The notes below the pieces were generated by a model, which had not been told where the DNA came from, searched no databases, and worked only from the letters and a program-made list of their open reading frames with translations. A DNA stretch of 64,000 bases from Hybos culiciformis. Lineage: Eukaryota; Arthropoda; Insecta; Diptera; Hybotidae. How positions within the stretch are numbered: the stretch's first letter is position 1; each line of letters opens with the position of its first letter. The stretch is from positions 31,983,287-32,047,286 of the forward strand of contig OZ023273.1 in NCBI GenBank assembly GCA_964007475.1, given 5' to 3'. Of the stretch, positions 1 through 15,400 are shown piece by piece. Made by a program: the position numbers and the translations under genes.

Positions 1-3000
1 ATTAAATATAAATAATTACATGTAACGTAAATAAAAAAAAAACCAAAATTGAATTAATGCTAGAAAGATCAATTGTTTGTCTTGATTTTCCATTTTCGAA
101 CTATTATTAGTATATTCACATACACTGTTTAGATATATTTAAATATAATGAATCATATTTTAAAAAATTTTAAAATTTTACTTAATTACTGAAATATCTT
201 CCAAATTCTGTTTTATTTTTCTGTATTTTATTTTCTTGTTTTCATTTTTCATGATTGACTGACATCGTTAATTTTATGTAGCAAAAACAATGTTAAGAGG
301 ATGATTTTTTGGTCTGAGTTTTTATCCTTACAAAATTTTTTTTTTTTTTTTTTTCACATTCTATGATGATTATGACATAAAGTTATAATATTTTCATTTA
401 TACATTATTTTTCATGATAAAGACAAATAGAAAAAAAAAAAGGAGAAAAATTCCTTGAGAAAATGAATAATTTTGGGGGCTGGAGATTCTTCTTGTTAAT
501 GAATTTTTATGTTATCTTATAAAAAACAAAAAATTGTGTTTTGAATAAAATATGAGAAAACATTATAAAGTGTTAGATAAAATTAAAATATTTAAAAAAT
601 TCTTTTTAAAAAAAAAAAGAAATGTCGAATGTTTTGTTACATTTCACATTATGCGGTTAAAGTATGAGATAAATAATTAAAGAAAACTTGTACATGTATT
701 CATATATCATGATTTTCTATAAATTTGAAAATGTATACCTTATAAAGACCAAATTGATCCTTTTTAAAAATAACGTTACAAAATTGACGTTGATGTTGTT
801 ATTGTTTCACTTAATTCTTTTTAACATAAAGTCAAATATAACGTTGTAATTAATATTTAAAAGAGAGTAAATAATTAATCTAAAAAAATATTACACTTTT
901 AGAGTTAACAAATTTTGCAAAGAAAGCCCAATTTTTTGTACTATGTAAAGATGGACACTCCTACAGGTTGACAGAATTGAAAAACCATTGATTGTGAAAA
1001 CAGTAAAAAATCACAAAATCATAAATTAAACTTTGAAATGTTTTGAATAAAAAAAAAGAAGGAAATCACAAACATTCTTAAGCACTTAGGCAATGTGTGC
1101 TTTGTAAAGCAATTAATAAAACAAATTGAGGACATTAGAAAATATTTTTTCATATTAAGAGTAAATAAATATATAAGCCAATTATACATATAAATATAGA
1201 ATTATTTTATTTTAGCAAATATAAAGTAGGTATATTTTTCTTAAAGCTTTTATTTTATTTTTTTTTTTTAAATTGCAATATTTATATAATATTTTTCCAA
1301 GTCAAGGATTTGTTTGCCTTAATCGAGGAAAAAAATATATATAATATATATACATATAAATCAAATAAGCATTAAAATTTTGAGGACAATTTAAAAAATG
1401 ATATAATCAGCTGGATATCAATTCTCATTTGAAACTCTACATGAAATGCACTTTGAACTACATTTTTTTTTTTTTTTTAATATTTTCTTGAATTTTAGTT
1501 TTGCTTAAATATTTTTTTTTTGTACACTTAGTTGAACATTTTATACATACGTGTACATATATACTAGATATATTTATATAAATTTTATTTATATATCTTA
1601 AATACTTAAAAAAAAAATAAAAACAAAAAAAAAATCTATATAACTATAAATTAATTCTAAGTATAAGAATATTGCAGAACGTTAATCAGGTTTTTAGAAC
1701 AAGCAAAAATGTCATAGATATTAAGCAATGTGCAATGTTAGAAATATATTTTTCTATATAATATATAATTATTTATATCTGTATATATATGTATCAGTTT
1801 ATTGTACACAAAATTTTTTTTTATATTAAGTACAATTTATATACTATCGTACATAAATATATATTTATATATGTATAATACAAAGTTAAAAGTACAAAAT
1901 TTTAATGAAGCAAATATTTGAAAAAAATAAATAAAAATAAATAAAAGAACATAAAAAATGTAGTTACTAGTTATAATATATGAAGCATTAAAACATTGTT
2001 TATTTTTTGTTCATAAAATTTTCGAAAAGTTGAACAAATTCTGAAGCCAATATTTTCCGTTTTTTTTTATCAATTCCTAATAAATTTATAATTCTTCTTA
2101 AACAATAATTTAATATCATTAATTCATCAGTGGCAAAAAATATATACAAGAATTTTCTATTATTTTTATATTTCTAGAGTATAGTCAAATTCTAGGAAGC
2201 TATAAGAGATAAATGCTCATGATATTTATCAAGTATTCTGAGATAAAATAATTTGTTTAGTCTCTTTTTTTATATTCTTCTATATGGGTGGGTTTCTGTT
2301 GTCCTTCGGATTTGGTCTGAAGCTAAAATTAAATATCAAAAACGTGTTACAGACTAGACTAAATTCAGTTGAAACAATTATGTATGGTTGAATAATTAGT
2401 AACATTATATACATTCATAACTTATTAATTTAATTTCTAAAAATAAAACCTTTTTATTTTAATCCTATACCTAATTCAACTTTCATTTTCTTTAATAAGT
2501 ACAAGTTCCCAATATATTTTGATTTCTTTTTTTTTTCTCAGAAAAGTCAATAATTAGATTTTACTATAGGCGAAATATTTGTGCAGATTGTGTACATACA
2601 ATTATTAATTTTTTTTTCTGATTTTTGGAATAAAAAAAAAACATGATCATTATAGTTTGTTTTAGTCAAGGTTGAAAAATCGTAAATTGCTTGAATAAAA
2701 ATTAAACAAAAAAAAAAAAAAAAATGTATATTTAATATTTATTTATACAATAATACATATTATGTGTATTTTATTTTGTATATAATATATGTAATAACAA
2801 TGTACACAACTTATTATGTTCAATAATTGAAATACAATATTTTCAAACAATAAAAGTCCTTTTAATTCGAAACAAATATGTATTGTAAGTATACATATAT
2901 ACAAAAACACAAAACAGAAAAAAAAAACAAAAAAATTGTCTGCATGACCCAAAAAATAAACAAGCCACCAAAATGGGTAAATGAAATTTTCAATGTCATT

Positions 3001-4632
3001 TTAACAATGTATGTAATTTTGGCCACTATGGAAAATCAGCAATAGAAATGGGTGTCAACATCCGTTCGTCTGATTTTGTAAATTCCAAATACATTATTTT
3101 TTATTTTTTTTATTTTTTTTTTTTACTCTTGTTAATTTTACTACTAACCTCTGAATAAATGTTGAAATGACGTGTTTTCAAAAACACCCAATCTACATAA
3201 AAAACGATGAAGAAAATGTAAAATTATGTGAGAATATGTTAAAAATCTTATTATAATAATGCGAAAAAAAAAATTATTTGACTTTACGAAACATTGAGCA
3301 CTATTTTCTGTTAATCATTCTTAGCGAGATCGCATTTTTTGCATATTTTCTTATTCTGAGATACTAAATTTTACGAATCTTTCTTCTTCTCTGGAAAGCT
3401 TAAATCATATTATTTTATGTACGGCATGAACTGTTTTAATTTATAATTTTTTTAAATTTGAGCTTAGTGTGGTTAAGACAAAATTCAAAATCAAGAGCTT
3501 AGGCTAAGACTCACACTACGAATTAAGTATTTTGACAAAAAAAGTTATCGCTTTCGGACACAATATTTTTTACATTTCGCTTAATAATATCACAATCACA
3601 ATACTTAACATTGGCGAAACATAATTCTATTTTTATACGGATTTTTGCATGCAACTTCCATTATGTAAAATTTTTTTTTTCTTAACATAAAAAGTATTTG
3701 GCTGACCATGAATAATTTTTTACTTTTTTTTTTTGTTCAGATAAGGAATGTTTTTTTTTATCTGATTATTATTTATTCAAAATCAAATATAGTTCTAGAC
3801 TTGCTGAAATAATGAAAAATAATCTTATGTATAATGGTCATCAAAGTGTATTATAGAGGTCAAATATTTTTTCAAATATTTATTTTTTTTTTTTTTCATT
3901 TAATGAAAATAATAAAACTAGGACAATAAATGAAATAATAATTTCTAATTAAAATTCATTTTTCCTTTTTTAAAATTATAATGCCAGGATATTGTTTATA
4001 TTAAAATTAGTTTTGTGACGATAAAAACATTATAAATAAAATTTAACGACAAAAAATAGTGGTGGTGCTAAAAAAGGAAAATTTTGTTCACATATTTTTG
4101 ACAACTTAATATAAACTGAAATTGATGTGTGATATGTATAAATAACAATAAATACATATATTTTTTATGATAAATGTTTATAAGTTTTTTTTTAAATCTA
4201 TAAATTATTATTATTATGTTATATGTGGACATATACATGTATATTTGGATGTAGAAGAATAAACTAAATTATGTTGTTCATATATCAGAACAATAATTAT
4301 AGCTATTTATATAGTTTTAACATAAATAGTATATGATAGAGTGAGATCTACGATTTTATGAGCTTAGTTTTATAAAAAATTGAATGCCCAAGCTTATTTG
4401 TAATTTTCTTGGTGACAGTAAAAAATGTTTAGCATTATTAATTCATATTACACTTTCACATTCATTTATTTATTCACAAAAAAAAAAATCAGATTAATGA
4501 ATCGTTGCTCGAAAATATCAGCACATTAGGATCAACAAGTTGCGGCTCAAATATATTTCATTCATTTTTTGACATCCAATGTTGTTTTGTATAGCAGAAG
4601 TGGTTAATTACGTGAATAGAATATTACACTAC
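1..4632. other. A/T-rich noncoding stretch
   Basis: No coding signal, RNA gene or convincing transposon was seen. The stretch is made of A/T homopolymer runs and short TA-rich patches. The open frames inside it are short, low-complexity and rich in F, I, K, N and Y, as chance frames are in this composition. Confidence 0.6.
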
Positions 4633-4640
4633 GAGACAAC
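4633..4640. repeat. 8-bp target-site duplication, left copy
   Basis: The octamer GAGACAAC sits immediately left of the hAT-type terminal repeat and is repeated exactly at 5630-5637. An 8-bp duplication is the hallmark of hAT insertion. Confidence 0.85.
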
Positions 4641-5629
4641 TAGGGATCGCAATACCGGGATCCCGGGATACCAATGAAAATCAATACCGGTATTATATTT
4701 GTCAAAACCGGTATTTCGGTATTTAAATTTTTTTCTAAGGATTTATTATTCAATATTTTTTGATAATTTTAGTAGATTGTTTTTTATAATTACAAACAAG
4801 TGCGGTTACTAAAAAAATAAAAGTTTTAAGAGACGTGAAATTCTGTTTTCTATTTTTGCAGTTTTTTTTGTTTTATTTTACAGAAAATAAAAAGCCGTAA
4901 AAAAATCGACAAAAATTGTACGAAAAACACCTTTACCAGAAAATCACAAAACTATATTTGAATTTTATTTCTGTGCAGAAACTGTAATTTATCAAAAAAA
5001 ATTAAAAATTTGTTAGAAATAAATGAAATTAAATAAAAATTGTTTAGAGAAATTCAAAATTTCACGTCACCAGCCCTGGAGAGTGGTATTTTAGCTTTAT
5101 TTCTGCGTTTGAGATTTTTATTATCTTTTTCCTTTACTTCAGAATCCAAGCAAATATGTTCCAGTATTTTAAAGGCTCATTTGGGCTAAAAAACTTAAAA
5201 TTTAAAAAATCCGCCTCCCCTACCTTGGAGCCAGTTATATACTTTCTAACATATCAAAAAACCACTTCAGTCGAGATTGTATTAACTCTAGAATCAAAGC
5301 AAAACCAAGACCCATTTTCCGCATTGAGGGCTCTTATTAGTTTGTTGTGTGTAGTTCCATTTTTATTTACTTAAATATTTTAACAATTCTGCTGATTTAG
5401 TGTGAAAGTATTTTTTTTAAATTATTGGAGGTTGCAATTAGCATAAGCATATGTTTTTTATTAATTAAATAATTTTTGTTTCATTTTTATAATAATTATT
5501 AATGGTATTTTTTATTTTGAGAAATATTATTTTTTGGAATACCGGTATTAAAACCGGGATCCCGGTATCAGTAAAGCTCAATACCGAAATACCGGTATTG
5601 GTTTTTTTTTGCTTTTTTTGTAATCCCTA
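4641..5629. mobile_element. hAT-type nonautonomous DNA transposon, 989 bp
   Basis: The element begins TAGGGATCGCAA and ends with the inverse of TAGGGATTACAA (10 of 12 bases match). It is flanked by an exact 8-bp duplication, GAGACAAC (4633-4640 and 5630-5637). Just inside both ends are the palindrome CCGGGATCCCGG and several ATACCGGTAT-type motifs, which look like subterminal transposase-binding sites. A YAGGG terminus plus an 8-bp duplication identifies the hAT superfamily. The interior has one 72-codon frame (5156-5374), but I see no recognisable zinc-finger or dimerisation motif, so the element is called nonautonomous. Confidence 0.88.
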
Positions 5630-5637
5630 GAGACAAC
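5630..5637. repeat. 8-bp target-site duplication, right copy
   Basis: Exact second copy of GAGACAAC, directly after the CCCTA end of the hAT-type element. Confidence 0.85.
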
Positions 5638-8600
5638 GTTTTATAGCATAATTTTTCATTCTAAACTGCTTATTTCATTTACGTCAATATCTTTCATACT
5701 TACTTTCAAAAATAAATTACATACAAAATAAAATTGCTTCTGGGTGTTAAAATTTATTAAATTTGTTAATATTAAATTTTCTTTTAAACTTAAATCGAAA
5801 ATTTATTATTCAAAATATTGAATAATTGAACAAGACAAGAACAAATAATAAATTCAAAATATTTTTCCTCTAATTACATAATGAAAATTTAAACTTTTTT
5901 GTTTTCTCCTGATAAATCATATTTTTATTTAATTTTATGCCTTTGCACGTTTCTAATTTATTTTTAAAGAGCTTACGCATTTAAAAACCTAAAAATCGCA
6001 TAAAAAAATACAATATTTTTATTGTGTGTTCCCTTGACCTCAACCTAATTATTAAATTTCTTTTTTCCCTTTTATACTTATTGTTTACCCAAAAATTATT
6101 TCAAATTTAACCTATACCTAAAAAAAATACAACATTTAATTTTAATCGCAATAATCTCTAAAAAATTCTTTCAACCCTCTTATTCAAAATAATAAAAAAA
6201 AATTCATTATTCATTTTTACAAGTTTCTCTGCTAATTTGCCACTAGTCATTCATTTGGTGTTTTCCCAACCAACTTAAATAATAAATTAATGTGTGGAAT
6301 TAAATGAAAAAAAAAAAAAAAAAACAAACACAAATTCTGAAGAATCATTAAAAAAAGGATTACTTAAAAATTTTAAAGCAGGTGTATAACTATTATATAC
6401 CTGTACCATATAAAAATTTGTTACAAAAATAACCAAAGAATAACTTACTCTATTTTATCATCCGCTAAAACCTTTCCATAAACACAAAAAAAAAAAAACA
6501 AGGAAAAAATAAAAAAATTGTGCAACACAATAAATTTTAAAATAAAAATCACGTTAAAAGAAAAACCCAAAGTTTAGAAAAACCATTTCACTTTCATATT
6601 ATATACCTACCACCTAACACAGTAAATATTCAACATATGTGAAAAAAATTTAAATGGGGTCATGTTGTTAACTTTTCAAAATACTGATTTTTACATATAA
6701 AATGTTGATAGAAAATCTAATTGAAATAAAAACCATTTTACTATATAGTTAATTTTATAAAATATTATATTTCAATATTTTTATGATTACTTTTTTAACG
6801 ATAGACATAATCTGTACCTACATTCTCTTTTTAGATAAGAGAAAAATTCTATTTTTCCCTCCTTTTTCTAAAACAATTTTTTTTTTTCAATTTCATGATA
6901 ATGATATTTTGCCCATTGATTCATTTCGATGAATCTCAAAATAAATTATTATTCTATGGAAATTTCTATCATTCTTCATAACAAATGGAAATTGTTATTT
7001 TTTCTCGATATCCGTAACAGAATTTGTATTACATCAGACACAGCTTAGTTTATTGAATTGAATGTTTGCAAACTAGCAAACTGTATGGAAAAGACGGCTT
7101 TCAGGTTAGTTGTACCAAAGGTTAGTTTTCAGATTCAAGTGCAGATCTCTTATTTGAAGTTAAATAGTTTTTTTTTTTCAGTGTAGTAAATACACGTTAA
7201 GAAAGTAAAAAGTACACAGTATATTTTTCTATTGTTTTAGGGTTATTGCAACTTTAATGTTCAGAACTCGGCAAATATAGTGTCTACAATAAGGTATTAT
7301 ATTTTTGGGACAATCATTGTTTAAGAGGATATTAATTGACTAACTCAAAAATTATATCATCTAAATTTATTTAACCCTTTGTCACAGTTGTACATTGAAT
7401 TGGCAAAAAAAAATGTACTTAAATTTAAAGCAAAAAAAAATTATATATAGTTTTTTAACAACATCAACAAGAGTATTTGAATACTAAACAAGAACTTAAC
7501 ACAACACGCGTAGAGCACGCGCATAAACAATTCAAAATTTTATTTACACGTTGTTTCATCAGAAAACTAATTTACATATTTTAGCAATATAATATAAATT
7601 CACCTCAAATTTCTTAAAAAATTAAAAAAAAATAAATAAAGGATAATTTTTATAAATTTTCGCAAATATTTTTTACATACATACATTCATAAAGCGAAGG
7701 TAAATAATATGTTTTGTAGATTTCTACATAATTAAATTAAATGAGGTTATTTATTTTGCAAGCATTGGTTTATATGTTTGATGGTCACTTTTTACTTTGA
7801 TGCGTTTTTATTTAATTTTTTTATGCCCTGAAATTACTTATAATTTTATTAATTTATGCAACAGTTCTAAAAATGTATAATATTTTGAAATTTATTTCTC
7901 TTAATAATAAATAAAATATAAATTTACCTTGCAAAAGCCTTGTTTAATTTTACAAGGTTATACATTTTCTTTTTTTAAATTAGTATTATTTTTTCGGTTT
8001 TTTGTTCGAATTGAATTAGCGAAGTTTGTAAATACAAGACAATTGCAGTCCTTATATTTTTTTAAACTTACATCCTAAAAAACTATCTCAACTAAAAATA
8101 GAAAACTAAATGGTAGACTGGAATAAAACTAAATAGTAGACTGTCTTAAATGAATATTGTGTATTTTTAAAAAATTGGAATGGAAAAATAAAAAAAATAC
8201 ATAAAGCCAGAAATAATCTCTGCATAAAACTAGGAAAAATTCCTTAATATTATATTCTCGAAAACAGGATATTGCAAAAAGTTTTTTGTTTCAAAAAAGT
8301 TTCAAAATTAAAAGTTAATAATGAATTATTAATGAATTTTGATGAAAAATTTCCTCAACTAAATTATAATGAAAACAATTAAGCTGCCTTCGTTCAAGTT
8401 AAAAAACAAATTTTAAAGCTTAATGAAAATGAACTTTATTGCGTATTAAAATATCGTTGAACAGACAATTTTTTGCTAATTAATTTTATTATCGCTCGTA
8501 CATTTTCATGTGACTGCTCGGAAAATTAGTTTAGGTAAATTTTTGGTGTTGGCCAGACATTAAGATTTGAAAATTTGACGCTGGTGAGTTCGTTTCTCAG

Positions 8601-9423
8601 CATCAATGGACGAAACACGAAACACATTCAGATAAACAACAAAAATGAATTTTTCAAAGCTTTGTTTCAAAATAATCATTATATCAAATGTTCTTTTAAG
8701 CAAGAAAACAATATAACATTAACTAATCCAAAATAACTTTAATTAAAAATTATTTTTCACATTTTCCAAAACAATAATATTTTTTTAAAGTAGACTTAGT
8801 ATATGTGAGTTTAAAATCCGAATACATAAAATAAATTTTTCTAATTTTGTTGAAAAGAAACAACTCAAGAACTTTATTTGCATTGAACGACACTTTTTTG
8901 TTTTTCATGTAATAATAATAAATTTATAAGCAAGATATTCAGGTACTGGATTTAAATTTTCTATATATTTTCTTTCTCTTATTCCCATATTAGATACATT
9001 TAACTCTCGGTTACCTTGTTATTTGGAGGGAGATTAAAAAATAACTTTATTTATTTGGTTTAAGTGGAAATTAATTAAAAACTCAATTATGATATGAATA
9101 TACAAATATAATGCAATAATAAAAAACGATAACTCACGATATTAAAATTTATCAAAATGAAAATCATTACCACAATCCCTATTTTATTTTAATTTTTTTT
9201 TTTTTTTTCATAGGAAAGAAAAATACAAACAAAAATATACACATAATCGCAAATAACAACTCATTCATGTCCACAACTTGAAAAATTTATTCAATGGCAA
9301 AATTAAATAAATTATTATTAAATAATGAAAGCGACATGACTTAAGCAAAATAAAAATAAAAAAAAACTCAAGAATGGTAAAAATAGTGAAAGTTTTTTTT
9401 GTTGTGTTTTTTCTTATATATAC

Positions 9424-9425
<2 letters not shown>

Positions 9426-9488
<63 letters not shown>
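9426..9488. repeat. (TA)n microsatellite
   Basis: About 30 uninterrupted TA dinucleotides. It produces spurious tyrosine/isoleucine open frames on both strands. Confidence 0.95.
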
Positions 9489-9491
<3 letters not shown>

Positions 9492-12400
9492 ACGCTTTTG
9501 TAGAAGGGGCAACTAAAAAATTGTTGAATTGTTTCTTGTTCAACGAATTTTTTTTTTTTTTAACTATTTTTCCATAAGACGTAATGTAGGTAACATTTTG
9601 CCAAAACTTTTTTTTTTCTTTTCAAATAGTAAAATATCAAAGAAAAAAAAATCATAAGATTTTTATTTCTTTTTAGTTTTCAAGTAAAAGCGGTTCAACT
9701 AAGAACCTTTTAGAACAAAAAATTAAATAAAAAAAAAAACATAATTTTCTTCATTTTTTTTTTTTTTTTATATGAAAAACTCATTAAACAAAAATCCGTT
9801 CAGAAAAAAAAAATAATTTAATTATATTAAATATTGGAGAAAAAAGTAATAAAAAAATTAAACTTTAATGAAATTTTAAAACTTTTTTCCATAAAAACGT
9901 ACAAAAAAAAAAATAATTTTTTGTTAAAATTAGTAAAAAGGCAGGAAAATTATTCTCAACTTTTGGTAAGCAGATAAAAAAAAAAACGCTTTAATAATTA
10001 CGTACATATATTATGTTTTATATATTTATTTATATATAAAAAAAACTAAAAATTTTGGTATCAAATTATCATAGATAGCTAAATATTTTTATCAGATATT
10101 TTTTTTTTTTATTATTTTATTAAAAAAAAAAAAAAAACTACGTGTAACACAATATGTTGCCAATGTAATTTTTTTTTTTTTTTAATAAATGAAGTTTACA
10201 AACATTCAAAAAATAATATATTTTTTCCACGAATTTACTGAATATATTTTTTATATTAAAATAGAATTAAAATTTTATGATAAACATTTTTTTTTTTAAA
10301 TTCATATTTTAATAAAGACTTAATTTCATATTGTTAACTTTATTAATATTTTCATATTGTAAATAAAATCTAGTCAAATAAAAGTATTTACAAAATATAA
10401 ATAATATGAAATATAAACAAATATTGTATAACAGTCAAATAAAATACAGTCACTGTAACGCTTAATTTAATTTAATTCTATGCCTTTAATTACATAGCAG
10501 TGTGTTTTCTGTTTATCTCATGCTCTATATAGATACATAGGTCAAAATTATGAATGACTTTAGTACGGTTAACCGTTTATCGCAGCAAGAAAAATAGCTG
10601 AAACATTACCTTTTTAGAAAAAAAAATTAATTATATGTTTTCACTTTCGCTGAGTCCTTCTGTTTATTTGCCTGAAATTACTTTCCTATAAAATTTGTAT
10701 CCAAAACGAACTATAGATGGCAAAATTTGGTATTTGTCATAGCAAGGAAAAATAGCTTAGAGTTTTCTTTTTAATATTTCTGTTCATATGATATAGCAAT
10801 TTTTGTCATAAAAATTCAGTCACTCATTATAAATTTTTTTTTCCGAATAGAAAATTTTATTACAATTCATTTGCTATATATTTTTGTACGATTTATTATG
10901 TATTTAATAATAAATGCAGAATTTTGAGCACATACTATAAGAAAATTTTGCAGTTTTAGTTAAAACTTTATAACTGGTTCTTGTAGCTAATTTTCCAAAT
11001 GGGTTTTTTTTTTCATTATATAAGTACTTCTTAATTGAGGTTTAGAAATTACAATAAACTTTCTGGAAACTTAATAAATCATTTTTAAAAGGAGAAATGT
11101 ATAATAAAATTAGGCTTAAATTAATATTCATATGTTATACTATTTAATTATTTATATATAGAATATAGAATATAGTCACAAAGAAACCAATTGGAAAGGA
11201 AAAACAAAATTAATTCAGCAATTTTAAAGAATTCTTGATTTAAAAATCGTACAAAAAATTTCAAAAATAAAATTTAACTTTTTATAATTTCAATTAGTAG
11301 AATTCAATAAAAGAATATCAAAGATTAAAAATAAGAATATAATGTAGAATCATTTGTAATAATTTAAATACTAAATAAGCAATTTTTTTTTTTGAATAAA
11401 TTATTATTTTATTATTATTTCGTATCTCAATTTGAAAAATAAATTGTCAAATTATAAATTCAACAAAGAAGAAATTGTTCAGACTTGAAAAAAGTTAAGC
11501 CTCCATAAAGAAAAAAAAAATATAATTTTTTTTTTTCAAAAACCTAAATTTGAAGAAAAATCGTATATTTTATTTTCCAATTGGTAGAAAAGTTATATCA
11601 ATTTTTTTTCTTCACTGGCTTAGTGGATTGTCAGAAAACAAATTAGTTTAAAGAAAAATTTGAAAGAAAAATTCAAAGGATATCAATATCCTATTCAAAA
11701 ATATAACATATTATTTAGAAAATTGTAGCAAGTAGAAAACGTAGAGAAAGAATGAAAATTGTACGCACTATTTAATATAGGACTGACTGGGCTGATAGAA
11801 TACTGTTCCATGAGTTTCTTGTCAAAATTATCTGTGCCCTAATGTCTTAATGTACGATTTAACTTATTTAAAGATATAAATATCGAAATTGTTGATACAC
11901 GATAATTTTTTTTAAATTACATCGGAATGAGTACCAGTTAAATTTCATCAATATTTTATTCAAAATTCTTTTAAGAACGACAAATGAAGCCAAATCTTTT
12001 TATTACATCACAATTCTAATATTTATGTAGTTAAAGATTTGCTTACATTAGCTAATAAAATATTTTTATTTTAAAAATTATTAATAGTGGAAACCTTATT
12101 CTCTACATTTTTCGAAAAATTATAATAGAGAAAGTTTTTTTCACATTTTATATGCCGGGCGAATAAAAAAGTTTTCTTATATAAAATGCATTTCGACAAC
12201 TAAAAAACCAAAAAAGTTTCGATTGTTTTTTTTTTATTCTGAAATTTGCTTAAGTTAACCGTCACGTTATTTTTTTATTTGAAATACGTTCAGAATGGTA
12301 GTTATTTTAGAAAAAATAATATAATAATGAAAAACATGACTATGATTTCTGATTTAATACGAAAATAAAAATTTTATGATTTTGGTTTTTCCAAAGCCAA

Positions 12401-15400
12401 TGAACTTTTTTCTTCTGAGGACATATTCTTTAAAATGTGAATACTATTTTCTCCTTTCATTCAAATAACTTATTTGTGTTAATTTTTGAACGCAAGAATT
12501 TTCAATGCATACGATGTTTATTATTTGTATATGATTTTGATTGCAGGACATATTGAGAAATAAATTTGTCACTATTCATTATGGTTATCAGTACATAAAT
12601 GTTCGAAAATACTTATTTCGGAAATTGAGCAATAATATTTTGTAATTATATATGAAGACGAATAATATAATATTATTCACTTCAATTATATCCTTAGATT
12701 TGAATAATATTACCATAGTATCAAGGATGTATATAATGTTATATGTATTAAGTTTAATCATTTTATAATAATTAAAAATAAAAATTATCCAATAAGATTT
12801 ATAAAGAATTTTATTTCACACAACTTTTAAAAATTTAGTCTATTCATTGCAATCTTTTGAATAATTTCAAAATTTGAAATCAAAGCCAACACAATATTTA
12901 AACAATAAGTAATAATATTTATTCTATAAATAAATTCGAATTTTATAATTTCTCAAATCCTAAAAGCTGCTTTAATAACTCTTTAGAAATAAAAACGTAG
13001 TATATATTTTGAAAAGCTTTCACAATTTTATATTGCATTTTATGTTATTATAAAGATATATGATGAAATAATTCAATAGTCATGTTAAATTCTTTTTTAA
13101 GCTGTTCATTTCATATCGGAGATTTATGTTTTCTATTATTTTTAATACTAAAAAAAAAAAATTTTTTATATTTTTACATAAGTTTATGAATAATGATACT
13201 ATTCTACCAACAGTGATTTATTACTAAATCAATTTATATTTCAGTATTTTTTTAGATATTTTTTTTCTCGAGTTCGTTAAATTTGTTTTCAATATGAAAA
13301 TAAGGAATTTTGATACTCGAATACACATGCAACATGTATTCTTTCATAAGCTTTTTATAGCACCCTATTTGTTTTAAATACATGTGCAATATTATTATCA
13401 TTTTTACCTATATTCTTCGAGACCAGATATTACTTAAAATATATTATTCTTCTTTAATAAACATCAATATTTTCAAAAATCATTACAAAATGTTGCATGT
13501 AATTAAAAATTTTTAATTTTGTTTTATAGACAAAAAATTTGTTGAGTCATAAACAAGGACGAGACTTTATTTATTGATTTTTTTTTTTTTTTAATTATTT
13601 TCAAAATAGACAGTGCACGAGCACGATATATTATGAATAAATATACTGTTCATTGTTGCATTATATCAATATGTGTATAAACATATTTATATAAACACAT
13701 GGATATCCTTATAATATATACATAACTATACAGATATTGTGTATTCAATCAAAAATAAATGCTTTTCGAATTTTAAAAACTCTGTTAGATTGACCCAAAT
13801 AAGTCAGTTAAAATATCAAAACTAGTGGTAATAAAGAATAAGATAATAAATTTTCATACATGCATAAAATCTCTTTTTCGCTTATGTATTTACTTGTTCT
13901 GTGCATACATACTTTACATGTAAAAATATAAAAACATTGAAGGCTTTGAAGTCTCTAATTAAAAACAAAAATACAAGAAGTAAAATTGATTATAAAAATC
14001 ATAAATAAAAAGGGAAATTTCATTAAATACAAATTACGAAAGTATTCTACTGTACAGTACATTATTTAAACTTTCCTTTAGTTGTTTGCTTAACATAAAA
14101 TACAAAAAAATCAGTTTTATTTTCAGTTATTAAAATCAAGAAAAAATTGGTGAACAAATTATAATTATAATAAAATAAAATTTTTTACATTCATTTTGAA
14201 AGAAAAAAAATGTCAAAAAGATAGAATTCGCGAAATATGTTATTGGTATAGTTAAGTTGGTTGTATAGCCTTGTTGAATGTTGTATGTTGAGTAAAAAAC
14301 AATTGTGTTAAAGCTGAAAATTTATTTACTTTTTTTTAAGCTTATAAAAATCCTGTAAAAACAAACTATAAACTATTTGCCAGAATCAAAAAAAAAAAAT
14401 AAAATACACCCACATCATTTTAAAAACAAGTTAGATTTAGGGAACTGCTTTTTGCCCAGTATAGTTTAGATACTGATTATCTTTTTTTTTTCCATTTTTA
14501 AGAAATACTAAAAATTAGCTATTTCTAAGGGCACAAATCGTTCATTTATAAAAAAAAATTCACAAATCTCTTTTTTTATGAAGTTATTCATTTCCTTCGA
14601 TATACATAACAAAAAAACCAGTCTCTATAAGCCTAATGATCTTTTGACATATTTAGCGTAGAAAAAAAAAAAAGGAATTACTTTCTTCTTGGAATAAAAC
14701 TTATTATTTCTTATAAAACAGAGAATTATTAAATAATAATTTTAGTCTAATAACCTTATTTTATTCATTGCCATTGTCCAGCTTTTAATTCATTTCATTT
14801 TTTATTTCCAACTGACCATTTATCGTTCTAACACGCAAGTATCGTTAAAACACAAGTGGTGAGTTTAAAAAAAAAATTTTTTCAAAATTTTTGTAAATCT
14901 ACTTTGAGTGAAAAAACCTGCTCTGTTTAATCAAAAAATTGTATATAGTAAAAAATATATGTTTTGGTTTAAAAATTACTATGGAAACACTTCCGTTTCT
15001 ATTTTCATTTCATTTTTACTTACACATATTTGAACTCAAATATTTCAATTATATAATATTCGATCATTTATATACATTATTAAATTGAGGGTAATAATAT
15101 TTTGCAATTATATATATTTTTTTTTTTTGGTTTTTTTATTACCAATGATTTTTTATGTAAATTGCATTTTTATGCAGTAATAGCAGCATAAGAATAATAA
15201 ACCATTAGTCAAGTATATAATACGTATTTCCACTTGGAAAAGGACCTTCAAAGTATTTATAATTCTATTTAATCATCGTTAATAGATTATTCCTTCGAAT
15301 TGAATTATTATTATAATAAAAAGAAAATGTATTTTTGAAACCGAAGAATAGAAAATTTTTCAGAAATGCATTTCTGTTAAAATACAGAGAACATTTTAAT

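Noticed and set aside
5156..5374. 72-codon frame inside the hAT-type element as transposase
   Set aside because: No hAT zinc-finger, catalytic or dimerisation motif can be seen. It may be a relic but cannot be supported as a gene.
8495..8640. Possible small coding exon on the minus strand
   Set aside because: A slightly GC-richer patch, but every frame is interrupted and there is no matching splice-site pair.
9265..9577. Overlapping frames with long YIYI runs on both strands
   Set aside because: They are the TA microsatellite read as codons.
10500..10790. Approximate tandem duplication with GCAAG(G)AAAAATAGCT words
   Set aside because: Similarity is limited to short A/T-rich words and is not clearly above background.
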